Source of the DNA: Streptomyces buecherae
GTDB lineage: Bacteria > Actinomycetota > Actinomycetes > Streptomycetales > Streptomycetaceae
Direction: 5' to 3'
Length of the DNA: 64,000 nucleotides
Assembly: GCF_014295035.1 (NCBI RefSeq)
Contig: NZ_CP060404.1
Location: forward strand, 6,860,501 to 6,924,500
Positions 47,378 through 56,066 of this stretch are shown in pieces. Numbering within the stretch: position 1 is the first letter of the stretch; every line of letters begins with the position of its first letter. A program made the position numbers and the translations under genes. The notes beneath the pieces were generated by a model that saw only the letters and a list, made by a program, of their open reading frames with translations, was not told where the DNA came from and did no database searches.

Positions 47378-47632
47378 GTGAGCGACACCCCCGCCCCAAC
47401 TCCCGCCGACGCCAAGCTCGCCGCGCTGATCGACAAGCACGACCGGGAAGCGCGGGAAGACATCGCGGCCACCGGCCGGGAGTCCTGCGCCAAGTGTCGT
47501 GCGCTGTGGATCGTCGCCGAGCGCGCGAAGGCGCTGCGCGACTTCACGCAGGCCCGGTCCGCGGCTGAGGCTTGGCGAGCGCACGAGAAGCGGGACCACG
47601 CGGCCGGGGGTGACTCCCCTGGCGCCGAGTAG
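47378..47632 (+). CDS. Small C-x2-C-x28-H-x4-H protein, copy A
   Basis: An 84-residue hypothetical protein. A Pro/Thr/Ala N-terminus and a helix (residues 12-30) precede CAKC, then a 28-residue stretch likely to be one long helix, then HEKRDH. The pattern C-x2-C-x28-H-x4-H is exactly repeated in the next gene. It would bind one zinc ion in a helical hairpin; function unknown. GTG 47378 has ACAGGGGG directly upstream. Its end overlaps the next gene by 23 bp in another frame. Confidence 0.65.
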   Translation: MSDTPAPTPADAKLAALIDKHDREAREDIAATGRESCAKCRALWIVAERAKALRDFTQARSAAEAWRAHEKRDHAAGGDSPGAE

Positions 47633-47789
47633 TCGCGGGAACTGCCCCCAGTGCCGGTCTCTCGCCGCCCGCCGGCAGCGTGCCCGCGCGGGGCGACGCG
47701 CGGCCGAGTACCAGCGGCTGGGCCAGGAGCTGAGGCAGCACGTACTGGAACAGCACACGCCGTTCCCGCCGGTCGGGAGTGCTGTCTGA
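47610..47789 (+). CDS. Small C-x2-C-x28-H-x4-H protein, copy B
   Basis: A 59-residue basic protein: VTPLAPSSRGN, then CPQC, 28 residues rich in Arg/Ala/Gln, then HVLEQH and a short tail. The spacing between the putative zinc ligands is the same as in the protein encoded just upstream, although the sequences are otherwise different, so they are probably old paralogues or convergent partners. GTG 47610 lies 23 bp inside the previous gene, indicating translational coupling. Too small for domain models to be sure. Confidence 0.6.
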   Translation: MTPLAPSSRGNCPQCRSLAARRQRARAGRRAAEYQRLGQELRQHVLEQHTPFPPVGSAV

Positions 47790-48122
47790 TGCGCTGCCGA
47801 ATCGATGAGGGTGGGTTGTGCGTGATCGGGGCGCGAGAGCGCCGGCAGCGCGCGGCCCCCGCGCACCGCAAGCCCCGGGGCCGCGCTCGGACCCACGACT
47901 TGGGCCCCCGACCCGGACCCCGCAGGCGCCGAGCCCGTACCCCGCCCGCGCCCTGCTCGTACGCCGTCCGCGCCCCCCTCCGTGTCCCCGTCCGTGCGCC
48001 GCCCGCGCTCCAGCGCGCCGCCGGACGGCGCGGGCGTGGTCGCGGCCGGCCGTTCGGCACCGGGCGCGTCCTGTTAGCGTGGCGCCGTTTGCCGCCCGTG
48101 ACCGCATCGGGAGACCCACGCG
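47790..48122. other. 333-bp gap upstream of chorismate mutase gene
   Basis: Open frames here lack domains. TAGCGT at 48075-48080 is a plausible minus-10 for the chorismate mutase gene, with a poor minus-35 (TTCGGC). GGGAGA near 48109 is the ribosome binding site. Confidence 0.45.
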
Positions 48123-48542
48123 ATGAACGACCAGCCCGACCTGCCCGCACGCTCCGCCGAGCGGGCCACCTCCGTGCCGCCGACCGGGGAGACGGACACC
48201 GGAGAGACGGACACCGCAACCCCGGGTGACGCGGCCGTACGCGCCGAGCTCTCGCGGCTGCGGGACAGCATCGACAACATCGACGCGGCCGTCGTCCACA
48301 TGCTCGCCGAGCGCTTCAAGTGCACCCAGCGGGTCGGCCGACTCAAGGCCGACCACAAGCTGCCGCCGGCCGACCCGGCGCGCGAGGCCCGACAGATCGC
48401 CAGGCTGCGCGAGCTGGCCGAGAGCGCCAAGCTCGACCCCGGGTTCGCCGAGAAGCTGCTGAACTTCATCATCGCCGAGGTGATCCGGCACCACGAGCAG
48501 ATCGCCGACGACGTCGTGGCCAACGGCGGCGGCACCCCGTAG
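48123..48542 (+). CDS. Chorismate mutase (AroQ type)
   Basis: Converts chorismate to prephenate, leading to phenylalanine and tyrosine. The 139-residue protein has a 40-residue Thr/Asp/Glu-rich extension and then the three-helix AroQ domain: ELSRLRDSIDNIDAAVVHML, AERFKCTQRVGRLKADHKLP, REARQIARLRELAESAKL and FAEKLLNFIIAEVIRHHEQI. The active-site Arg (in RLRDSID), Lys (in GRLKADH) and Arg/Gln of the last helix are in place. No prephenate dehydratase or DAHP synthase domain is fused. It draws on the same chorismate pool as trpE. The ATG has GGGAGA upstream. Confidence 0.93.
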   Translation: MNDQPDLPARSAERATSVPPTGETDTGETDTATPGDAAVRAELSRLRDSIDNIDAAVVHMLAERFKCTQRVGRLKADHKLPPADPAREARQIARLRELAESAKLDPGFAEKLLNFIIAEVIRHHEQIADDVVANGGGTP

Positions 48543-48563
48543 GAGGGGGACCGGCGCGTCGGG

Positions 48564-49817
48564 TCAGCCGTCCGCGCTGCTCGTCGCGCCGCCCACGCCG
48601 GCGGCGCGCAGGTCGAGGTAGTGCGCGCGGCGCTCCTCGTCGGCGGCGAGCGCGATGCCCGCCCAGGCCATGGCGCGGGCCCCCGCGAGCACCGCGTCGT
48701 CGGCCGCGGCGCCGCCCGTCCACTCGGCGAACTCCCTGGTGTGCGGCGTGCCGCTGGAGCCGATGAGGCCCAGGTGCGGGTGGATCGCGGGCAGCGCGCG
48801 GGTCACGTTCCCCATGTCCGTCGACGCGCCGATGCGCCGGGGCGGGCCGGCCGGCTCGGCGGGGGAGCGGCCGGCCGCCGCGCGCAGCCCGTCCGCGTAC
48901 CGGGCCATCAGCCAGGCGTCGTTGCGCAGGTCGAGGTAGTCCGGCTGGGTCGCCGTGATGGCCACGGCGCACCCCGTGGCGAGCGCGGCGCCGCGGAAGC
49001 AGTCCGCGACCCGCTCGCGCAGCGCGGCCAACTCCTCCGCCGTGGGCGTGCGTACCTCGAAGGAGAGCACGGTCCGCTCCGGGATGATGTTCGACTGCGC
49101 GCCGCCCTCACGGACGATGCCCGCCACCCGGTAACCGTCCGGCAGTTGCTGCCGCAACTGCCCCACCGCCACCTGCGCCACCACGGCGGCGTCCCCGGCG
49201 TTGATCCCCGACTCCGGGGCGAGCGCCGCGTGCGAGGCGCGCCCGGTGAACGTCACGTCGAAGCGCGCGACCGACGTCGTGGACGAGCGCGGATCGACGT
49301 CGTCCGCCGGCCCCGGGTGCGCCATCATCGCCACCGTCACGTCGTCGAAGGCGCCACGGTCGAGCATCAGCACCTTGCCGCCGCCCGTCTCCTCGGCCGG
49401 GGTGCCGAGCAGCCGCACCGCGAAGCCGAGTTCGTCGGCGGCCGCCGCCAGACCGATGGCGGCCCCCGCGCTCGCCGCGCAGATCACGTTGTGCCCACAG
49501 GCGTGCCCCAGCTCCGGCAGCGCGTCGTACTCGGCGCACACCCCGATCGTCAGCGGGCCCGTGCCGTACGAGGCGGTCAGCGCGGTCGGCAGGTCGTACG
49601 GGCCACGGCGGACGGCGAACCCGGCCTCCTCGAGCAGCGCCGCCAGCCGCCCCGCCGCCCGGTGCTCGGCGAAGGCCAACTCGGGATCGGCGTGCAGGCT
49701 CCGGCTCAGCTCCGTGAGCCGGCCGGCGAACGCGTCGATCCGCTCCAGCGCCCGCCGCCGCGCGGCGACCTCCACCGGCCGCTCCCCGCCGGCCCCGGCG
49801 CCCGCCACCCCCGTCAT
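48564..49817 (-). CDS. M20-family amidohydrolase (AbgB-like)
   Basis: A 417-residue metallo-hydrolase of the M20D group, which cleaves acyl or aminobenzoyl amides such as p-aminobenzoyl-glutamate or N-acyl amino acids. Metal-site features are EYDALPELGHACGHN (His105, Cys107, His109), the general base pair Glu142-Glu143 in TPAEETGGG, and His167 in MMAHPG. The dimerisation domain with VTFTGRASHAA and SNIIPERTV follows. No signal peptide. It converges on the chorismate mutase gene with a 21-bp gap. Substrate not resolved. Confidence 0.9.
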   Translation of the reverse strand: MTGVAGAGAGGERPVEVAARRRALERIDAFAGRLTELSRSLHADPELAFAEHRAAGRLAALLEEAGFAVRRGPYDLPTALTASYGTGPLTIGVCAEYDALPELGHACGHNVICAASAGAAIGLAAAADELGFAVRLLGTPAEETGGGKVLMLDRGAFDDVTVAMMAHPGPADDVDPRSSTTSVARFDVTFTGRASHAALAPESGINAGDAAVVAQVAVGQLRQQLPDGYRVAGIVREGGAQSNIIPERTVLSFEVRTPTAEELAALRERVADCFRGAALATGCAVAITATQPDYLDLRNDAWLMARYADGLRAAAGRSPAEPAGPPRRIGASTDMGNVTRALPAIHPHLGLIGSSGTPHTREFAEWTGGAAADDAVLAGARAMAWAGIALAADEERRAHYLDLRAAGVGGATSSADG

Positions 49818-50120
49818 CGCGTGCCCCCGGCGGGGCGGCGGGTCACGGCCGGCGCGGCCGGCGGCGCGGGACGGGAAGCGGTCCCGGGCCACGCCGGGAG
49901 CGGGGGACGCGGGGTGCGTACGGCGATCGTCATGCCCCCACCCTGCCACCGCGCCCCGGGACGCCACCGACCCACCCGGCCGGCCGCGCCCGTGGACGTC
50001 CCCCGGCCCGCTCGCCGGCCCGCCCGCCGCGCCGCCCGGGGCCGGGCTCCGGGCGCCCGGCGCGCGCCCGGCACCCACCGCGGCCTGCACGGAACGCGAG
50101 CCGTACGGCAGCATGTCCCC
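49818..50120. other. 303-bp divergent gap between amidohydrolase and pepN
   Basis: GC-rich, with no palindrome above chance and no clear promoter. The pepN start lacks a ribosome binding site, so its mRNA may begin close to the ATG. Confidence 0.4.
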
Positions 50121-52649
50121 ATGTCCGTACTCACGCGCGACGAAGCGCAGAACCGTGCCGCCCGCATCGGCCTCCGCCGCTACACCATCGACCTCGACCT
50201 CACCCGAGGCGCCGAGGTGTTCGGCTCGACCACCTCCGTACGCCTGTGCGTGCTGGCGGCGGGCACCGACACCTTCATCGAGCTGGAGGCCGCCGCGCTG
50301 CACCGGATCGCGCTCGACGGCGACGAGCTCGACCCCACGCTGTACGCCGACGGTCGCTACCCGCTGACCGGGCTCGGCGAGGGCGAGCACGAGGTGCTGG
50401 TCGAGGCTGACATGCACTACTCGCGCACCGGTGAGGGCATGCACCGCTTCACCGACCCGGCCGATGGCGAAACGTACCTCTACACCATGTGCTGCATGTC
50501 CGACGCGCCCAAGGTGTTCGCCTGCTTCGACCAGCCCGACCTGAAGGCGGTCTTCGAGGTCACGGTCACCGCGCCGCCCGAGTGGACCGTGCTCGGCAAC
50601 GGTGTCGCGACCCGCGTCGGCGACACCGCGGACGGCCGCTGGCAACTGGCCCCCACCCAGCCCATCAGCACCTACCTGATGGCGGTCGCCGCCGGCCCCT
50701 GGCACTCGGTGCGCACCCGCCACGCGGGGCTGCCCTTCGGACTGCACGTACGCCGCTCGCTCGGCGCCTACCTCGATGCCGACGCCGACGAACTCCTCGA
50801 CATCACCCGGCGCTGCTTCGACCGTTACCACGAGATCTTCGACGAGCCCTACCCGTTCGACTCCTACGACCAGGCGTTCGTGCCCGAGTTCAACTCCGGC
50901 GCGATGGAGAACCCCGGCCTGGTCACCTTCCGCGACCAGTTCGTCTTCCGCTCGGCCGTCACCGAGGGCGAACGGCAGAGCCGCGCCATGGTCATCGCGC
51001 ACGAGATGGCCCACATGTGGTTCGGCGACCTGGTCACCATGCGCTGGTGGGACGACATCTGGCTGAACGAGTCGTTCGCGGAGTACATGGGCTTCCAGAT
51101 CCTCACCGAGGCCACCGGTTACACCGACACCTGGGCCGACTTCGGCGTCCGCCGCAAGAGCTGGGGCTACGACGCCGACCAGCGCCCCTCGACCCACCCC
51201 GTCGCCCCCGAGCCCGACGGCGTGCCCGACACGGCCGCCGCCCGGCTGAACTTCGACGGCATCTCGTACGCCAAGGGCGCCTCGGCCCTGCGCCAACTCG
51301 TCGCCTGGCTCGGCGAGCAGCACTTCTTCGCGGGCATCAACGACCACTTCACGCTGCACCGCTTCGGCAACGCGACCCTCGCCGACTTCATCGACGCGCT
51401 CGCCCGCGCCTCCGGCCGCCCGGTGCCCGAGTGGGCCGACGCCTGGCTGCGCACCACCGGCGTGGACACCCTCACCCCCCAGGTCAGCGAGGGCCCCGAC
51501 GGCTGGGAGCTGCGCCTGCTGCACGAGGGCAGCCGCCCGCACCAGCTCACCATCGGCTGCTACGACCTCGACGCCGCCACCGGCCGCCTCGTCCCCCGTA
51601 CGCCGCTGCGCTGGAACGTCCCCGAGGACGCGACGCACACCGGCGACGGCCGCCGCCCCGACCTCGTCCTGGTCAACGACGGCGACTACGGCTACGTCAA
51701 GATCGGCTTCGACGAGCGGTCCTGGCAGACGATCGCCGCCGCACTGTCCGGGCTGCCCGACGCGCTCTCCCGCGCCGTGGTCTGGAACGCCGCCCGGGAC
51801 CTGGTGCGCGACGGGAAGCTGGCACCCACCGACTACCTCGACGTGCTGCGCGCCCACCTCCCACGGGAGAGCGACGTCGTCATCGTGCAGGGCGTGCTGG
51901 CCTTCGCCCGTGGCCAGATCGCCGACCGCTACCTGCCCGCCGAGCAGCGCCCCGCGGCCCTGGCCACCCTCGTGGACACCTGCCGCGAACTGCTCGCCCG
52001 CACCGCCGACGGCTCGGCGCCCGGGCTGCGCCTGGCGGCCGTGCAGACCCTGGCCGACAGCACCGCCGACCCGGCCGAACTCGGCGACTGGCTCGCCGCG
52101 GGCGCCGTGCCCGGCGGCCCCGAACTCGACCCGGAGCTGCGCTGGCGGCTGCTGCTGCGGCGCTCCGTGCTCGGCGCCGTCACGCTCGCCGACATCGAGG
52201 AGGAACTCGCCCGCGACTCCAGTGCCACCGGCCAGGAGGGCGCCGCCCGCTGCCGCGCCGCGCTGCCCGACGTGGCGGCCAAGGAGGCGGCCTGGGCCGA
52301 ACTCTTCGACAAGGACGACCTGTCGACGTACCTGGCCACCGCGACCGCCGAGGGCTTCTGGCAGCCGGAGCAGCACGAGCTGCTCCGCGCCTACCTGACG
52401 CGCTACTTCCCCGCCGTCGCCGACCTCGCCGCCCGGCGGGGTCCCGCCATCGCCCAGGCCGTCGGCCGCTTCGGCTTCCCGTACCACGCGGTGGACGAGC
52501 AGACGCTGCGGCTCGGCGAGGACTGCCTGCGCGAGGCCAACCCGATCCCCGCGCTGCGCCGCCGCTTCGCCGACGAACTCGACGACCTGCGCCGAGCCCT
52601 GCGGGTCCGCGCCGCGCAGGCCACGGCCACCCCGGCGACCGCGGGCTGA
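50121..52649 (+). CDS. pepN: Aminopeptidase N (M1 family)
   Basis: An 842-residue cytosolic zinc aminopeptidase that trims N-terminal residues in peptide recycling. The GAMEN motif that binds the substrate amino group is at residues 260-264, the zinc site HEMAH is at 294-298, and the third ligand Glu317 is in NESFAEYMG. Domain order is the N-terminal beta saddle, thermolysin-like catalytic domain, and the C-terminal ERAP-type helical domain from about 510, which is full length for actinobacterial PepN. Start MSVLTRDEAQ matches the usual N-terminus. Confidence 0.95.
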   Translation: MSVLTRDEAQNRAARIGLRRYTIDLDLTRGAEVFGSTTSVRLCVLAAGTDTFIELEAAALHRIALDGDELDPTLYADGRYPLTGLGEGEHEVLVEADMHYSRTGEGMHRFTDPADGETYLYTMCCMSDAPKVFACFDQPDLKAVFEVTVTAPPEWTVLGNGVATRVGDTADGRWQLAPTQPISTYLMAVAAGPWHSVRTRHAGLPFGLHVRRSLGAYLDADADELLDITRRCFDRYHEIFDEPYPFDSYDQAFVPEFNSGAMENPGLVTFRDQFVFRSAVTEGERQSRAMVIAHEMAHMWFGDLVTMRWWDDIWLNESFAEYMGFQILTEATGYTDTWADFGVRRKSWGYDADQRPSTHPVAPEPDGVPDTAAARLNFDGISYAKGASALRQLVAWLGEQHFFAGINDHFTLHRFGNATLADFIDALARASGRPVPEWADAWLRTTGVDTLTPQVSEGPDGWELRLLHEGSRPHQLTIGCYDLDAATGRLVPRTPLRWNVPEDATHTGDGRRPDLVLVNDGDYGYVKIGFDERSWQTIAAALSGLPDALSRAVVWNAARDLVRDGKLAPTDYLDVLRAHLPRESDVVIVQGVLAFARGQIADRYLPAEQRPAALATLVDTCRELLARTADGSAPGLRLAAVQTLADSTADPAELGDWLAAGAVPGGPELDPELRWRLLLRRSVLGAVTLADIEEELARDSSATGQEGAARCRAALPDVAAKEAAWAELFDKDDLSTYLATATAEGFWQPEQHELLRAYLTRYFPAVADLAARRGPAIAQAVGRFGFPYHAVDEQTLRLGEDCLREANPIPALRRRFADELDDLRRALRVRAAQATATPATAG

Positions 52650-53131
52650 CCCGGAGCCACCCACCCGCCCGCGCCCGCCCGCGCCCGCCCGCGCCCGGGA
52701 GTCGCCCGGTGCTTGGCAGCCGCCCCGGCGCCTGGCAGCCGCGCGCGAGCGTGCCGGGGCGCCGGGCCGGGCCGTGGGGCGGGGCCTGGAGCGAAGGGCT
52801 GCGCCGCGGCGCACGCCGGGCGTGCGGACAGCGAACGAGTGCACCCCTCGGCGCTCATCGCCCGCCCGGTCCTAGGTCTCCGGTCGCAGGCGGACTCCGC
52901 CTAGTTGGCGATCCGGAGGGGGCATCCGGTTAACTAGTCTGGCGCGTGCCAACCAGCAGTCCAGACCCCGGCGTACCCCGCCGGACCCCCAACGCCCCGC
53001 CCCGCGCGGGCGGTTCGCCACCGGCCAGCACGCCTTCGGGCGGCGCGGCACCGGTCGCTTCGACCTGCTCGACCGTTGCTCGGGCGACCCGGGCCGGCCG
53101 GGGCGTGGGCCAACAGAAAGGCGGCACCGCC
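52650..53131. other. 482-bp gap after pepN with a simple repeat
   Basis: CCCGCCCGCG is repeated three times without interruption (52664-52693). Further on is the hairpin AGGCGG-ACT-CCGCCT near 52888, and GGTTAACTAGTC near 52929 that may be an operator or minus-10 region for the next gene. No coding sequence is supported. Confidence 0.5.
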
Positions 53132-53983
53132 GTGATCGTCGTGACCGGAGCCACCGGCAACGTGGGGCGCTCGCTCGTCTCCCAACTCCTCGCCGAGGGC
53201 CAGCCCGTACGCGGCCTGACCCGTGACCCCGACCGTGCCGCGCTGCCCACGGGCGCCGAGGCGGTACGGGCCGACTTCGCCGACCCCGCCGCCCTATCCG
53301 CGCTCTTCGCCGGCGCCACCGGCCTCTTCGTCAACCTGAGCGCGGTCGGCGAGCACACCCCGGCCGTGCTCGCCGCCGCGATCCCGGCCGGCGTCCGGCG
53401 GGTGGTGATGCTCTCCAGCGGCGCCGTCGACGACGACCCGGACGAGACCAACCCGCTCGTCGCGCACCATGTCGCGCCGGAGCGCGCGGTCATGGCCAGC
53501 GGCGCCCAGTGGACGCTGTTGCGGCCCAACGGATTCGCCGTCAACTCCTTCCAGTGGGCACCCCAGATCCGCGCCGGCGACGTCGTGCGCGCCCCGTTCG
53601 CCGGGGCGCGCAGCGCGCCGATCCACGAGGCGGACATCGCCGCCGTCGCCGTCCGCGCCCTCGTGGACGACGGGCACCACGAGGCGATCTACCGCCTCAC
53701 CGGGCCCGAGGCGTTCAGCAACGCGGAGCAGGTCGGCATCATCGGCGCGGCGCTCGGCCGCGAGCTGCGCTACGAGGAGATCCCGCGCGCGGAGGTCAAG
53801 CCGGAGCTGTTCCCGCACGTCCCGCCGGGGCTGCTCGACACGGTCCTGGACGCGTTCGCCGCCGCTGCCGTCGAGGAGCCCGAGGTCTCGACGGCCGTCG
53901 CCGAGGTCACTGGCCGCCCGGCGCTGACCTTCGCCCAGTGGGCGACCGACCACGCGGCGGCCTTCACCCGCCCCGGAGCCTGA
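53132..53983 (+). CDS. NmrA/atypical SDR NAD(P)-binding protein
   Basis: A 283-residue Rossmann-fold protein of the NmrA/HSCARG-like group. It starts VIVVTGATGNVGRS, the GxxGxxG cofactor motif at residues 6-12, continues with LTRDPDRAALP and has MLSSGAV and LLRPNGFAVNSF in the usual places, but no YxxxK catalytic pair. Members act as redox sensors, quinone reductases or isoflavone-reductase-like enzymes. GTG 53132 was set at the fold start, with AAAGG about 10 bp before; a long open frame upstream is Pro/Arg-rich and non-homologous. Confidence 0.88.
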   Translation: MIVVTGATGNVGRSLVSQLLAEGQPVRGLTRDPDRAALPTGAEAVRADFADPAALSALFAGATGLFVNLSAVGEHTPAVLAAAIPAGVRRVVMLSSGAVDDDPDETNPLVAHHVAPERAVMASGAQWTLLRPNGFAVNSFQWAPQIRAGDVVRAPFAGARSAPIHEADIAAVAVRALVDDGHHEAIYRLTGPEAFSNAEQVGIIGAALGRELRYEEIPRAEVKPELFPHVPPGLLDTVLDAFAAAAVEEPEVSTAVAEVTGRPALTFAQWATDHAAAFTRPGA

Positions 53984-54056
53984 CCCGCCCCCGTCACGGG
54001 CCCACCTCCACCGGCCGCGCCCACAGCGCCCACAGCGCCGCCAGCCTCCCTCGCCC

Positions 54057-54100
54057 CGGCCCCGCGCCCCCGCCCCACCCGGGTCGGGGGCGCGGGGCCG
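54057..54100 (+). terminator. Strong hairpin after the NmrA-like gene
   Basis: CGGCCCCGCGCCCCCG (54057-54072) and CGGGGGCGCGGGGCCG (54085-54100) make a perfect 16-bp stem, 12-nt loop, in the 424-bp gap that ends with the iron-box region. Confidence 0.8.
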
Positions 54101-54357
54101 TCGCACGCCGTGCCCGTCGCGCCCCGGGGGCAACGGGCGGGAGGGAAGCCCCGCCCGCCCCACGGACAGCCCCGGTACCGCCCCGCGGTCAGTTCACCCC
54201 CGACCCGCGTGGCCGTACGCCGTGTGGTCGGCCGAGGGGGCGTGATCCTCGTCGGGAACGCGCGTCACCCGCGGCCCGCGCATCCCTCGTACGAGCACGT
54301 GGCTACCCCTAACGGGTGGTGTCCGGGCAAGGGCCGTCGCGGCCCGTGGCGACGCCA

Positions 54358-54376
54358 GTAATTTAGGCCAACCTCA
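54358..54376 (+). promoter_or_regulatory. Candidate iron box (DmdR/IdeR type)
   Basis: GTAATTTAGGCCAACCTCA matches 14 of 19 positions of the actinobacterial iron box TTAGGTTAGGCTAACCTAA, including the core TTAGGC-AACCT. It lies 31 bp before the decarboxylase start and overlaps TAATTT, a possible minus-10. This would repress the siderophore-type gene pair when iron is plentiful. Confidence 0.6.
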
Positions 54377-54407
54377 AACCTGCGACTGCCTATTGGAGGG
54401 CACATCC

Positions 54408-56066
54408 GTGCCTGTGCCCGTTGCCGACGCCGAACCGCCCCTGCCGCCCCTCGCGGGCGGTGCCGCGGGTCCGCGCGCGCTGCGCCCGCTGCTCGACGCC
54501 GTCCTGGACACGCTCGCCACCGGCGCCCGCGACCGCGCCGGACCGCTGCCCGCGGGCGGACCCGAGGCCGTGGCGCGGGCCGTGCGCGACGCCGTGGGGT
54601 GCGCCATTCCCGCCGAGGGCACCGGCGCGGACGAGGCCCTGCGCGCCCTGGTGCACGCCGTCACCGTCGGCGCCGCGGACCCCGCCGACCCGCACTGCGT
54701 CGCCCATCTGCACTGCCCGCCGCTGGCCGTCGCCGTGGCCGCCGACCTCGCCGCCAGCGCGCTCAACCCCTCGCTCGACTCCTGGGACCAGGCCCCGGCC
54801 GCCTCCGAGCTGGAAGCCCGCACCAGCCGGGCCCTCGCCGCCCTGGTCTACCCGGCCGCCCCGGCCGCCGACGCCCTGGTCACCACGGGCGGCACCGAGG
54901 CCAACCAACTCGCCCTCCTGCTGGCCCGCGAGGCGGCGGCCGGCCGCCCCGCCCGCGCTGCGGCACCCCCCACCGCCAGGCCGGCCGACCGCTCGGCGGC
55001 CCACGTCCCGGCCCGCGCCCCCGGGGCCCCCGGCGACCGCACGGCGGCCGACCCCGCGCCGGCCGGGCCCGCCCCCGAGCGCCCACCGGCCGACCCGTGG
55101 CCGGGCCCGTACGCCCTGCCGCACCCCCGCCGCCACTCCGACGCGCCGCACCCCGGCCCGCCGTACCCGCACCGGCCGGCGCACGGGCCGCCGGCGCTCC
55201 GGGTGGTCTGCGGCGAGAACGCGCACCACAGCGTGGTGCGCGCGGCCTGGCTGCTCGGGCTGCCGGACCCGGTCGTGGTCGCCACCCCCCGTGGCGTGCT
55301 CGACCCCGCCGCCGTGGCCGCCGCCCTCGGCCAACTACCCGACGAAGCACCGCAGTTGATCGTGGCCACCGCGGGCACCACCGACAGCGGCGCCATCGAC
55401 CCGCTGCCCGAGCTGGCCGACGTGGCCACCGCGTACGGCGCCCGGCTGCACGTCGACGCCGCGTACGGCGGACCGCTGCTGTTCAGCGACGTCCACGCGG
55501 CCAGGGTGCGCGGCATCGAGCGCGCCCACACCGTCACCCTGGACCTGCACAAGCTGGGCTGGCAGCCGGTCGCGGCCGGGCTGCTGGTCGTGCCCGACGC
55601 CGCCGACCTCGCGCCGCTCGGCCACCGCGCCGACTACCTGAGCGCCGCCGACGACACCGCCGCCGGCTTCCCCGACCTGCTCGGCCGCTCCGCGCGCACC
55701 ACCCGCCGCCCCGACATCCTCAAGGTCGCCGTCACGCTACGGGCCCTGGGCCGCAAGGGGTTGGCCGAGCTGATCGACCGCACCTGCGCGGCGGCCCACC
55801 ACCTGGCCGACCTCATCGAGGCCACCCCCGGCCTGGAACTGCACGCCCGGCCCACCATCAGCACCGTCCTCTTCCGCCCCACCGGCGCGGACCCGCCCGC
55901 CGTGGCCCGGGCGCGCCGCCGGCTCCTCGCCGAGGGCCGGGCCGTCCTGGGCCGCGCGGCCCGCCCCGACGGCCTGTGGCTCAAGGCCACCCTCCTGAAC
56001 CCGCACATCCAGCCCAGCGACCTCGAAGCGCTGGTGAAACTCGTGGAAGGCCACCGCACCGGATGA
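54408..56066 (+). CDS. PLP-dependent decarboxylase, siderophore-type (DesA/DABA decarboxylase-like)
   Basis: A 552-residue group II PLP decarboxylase. Family blocks are HCVAHLHCPPLAVAV, NPSLDSWDQAPAASELE, TTGGTEANQLALLLAREA, then VDAAYGG and the PLP lysine Lys382 in TLDLHKLGWQP. Known relatives decarboxylate lysine (DesA, giving cadaverine) or diaminobutyrate. An unusual Pro/Ala/Arg-rich insert of about 85 residues (roughly 178-262) lies between TEANQ and VVCGENAHHSVV, and explains the larger size. GTG 54408 has GGAGGG at 54395-54400. It overlaps the hydroxylase gene by 4 bp. Lysine is the likeliest substrate from context. Confidence 0.85.
   Translation: MPVPVADAEPPLPPLAGGAAGPRALRPLLDAVLDTLATGARDRAGPLPAGGPEAVARAVRDAVGCAIPAEGTGADEALRALVHAVTVGAADPADPHCVAHLHCPPLAVAVAADLAASALNPSLDSWDQAPAASELEARTSRALAALVYPAAPAADALVTTGGTEANQLALLLAREAAAGRPARAAAPPTARPADRSAAHVPARAPGAPGDRTAADPAPAGPAPERPPADPWPGPYALPHPRRHSDAPHPGPPYPHRPAHGPPALRVVCGENAHHSVVRAAWLLGLPDPVVVATPRGVLDPAAVAAALGQLPDEAPQLIVATAGTTDSGAIDPLPELADVATAYGARLHVDAAYGGPLLFSDVHAARVRGIERAHTVTLDLHKLGWQPVAAGLLVVPDAADLAPLGHRADYLSAADDTAAGFPDLLGRSARTTRRPDILKVAVTLRALGRKGLAELIDRTCAAAHHLADLIEATPGLELHARPTISTVLFRPTGADPPAVARARRRLLAEGRAVLGRAARPDGLWLKATLLNPHIQPSDLEALVKLVEGHRTG

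Noticed and set aside
52664..52693. Three 10-bp repeats considered as a CRISPR or binding array
   Set aside because: Uninterrupted CCCGCCCGCG units without spacers; simple GC slippage.
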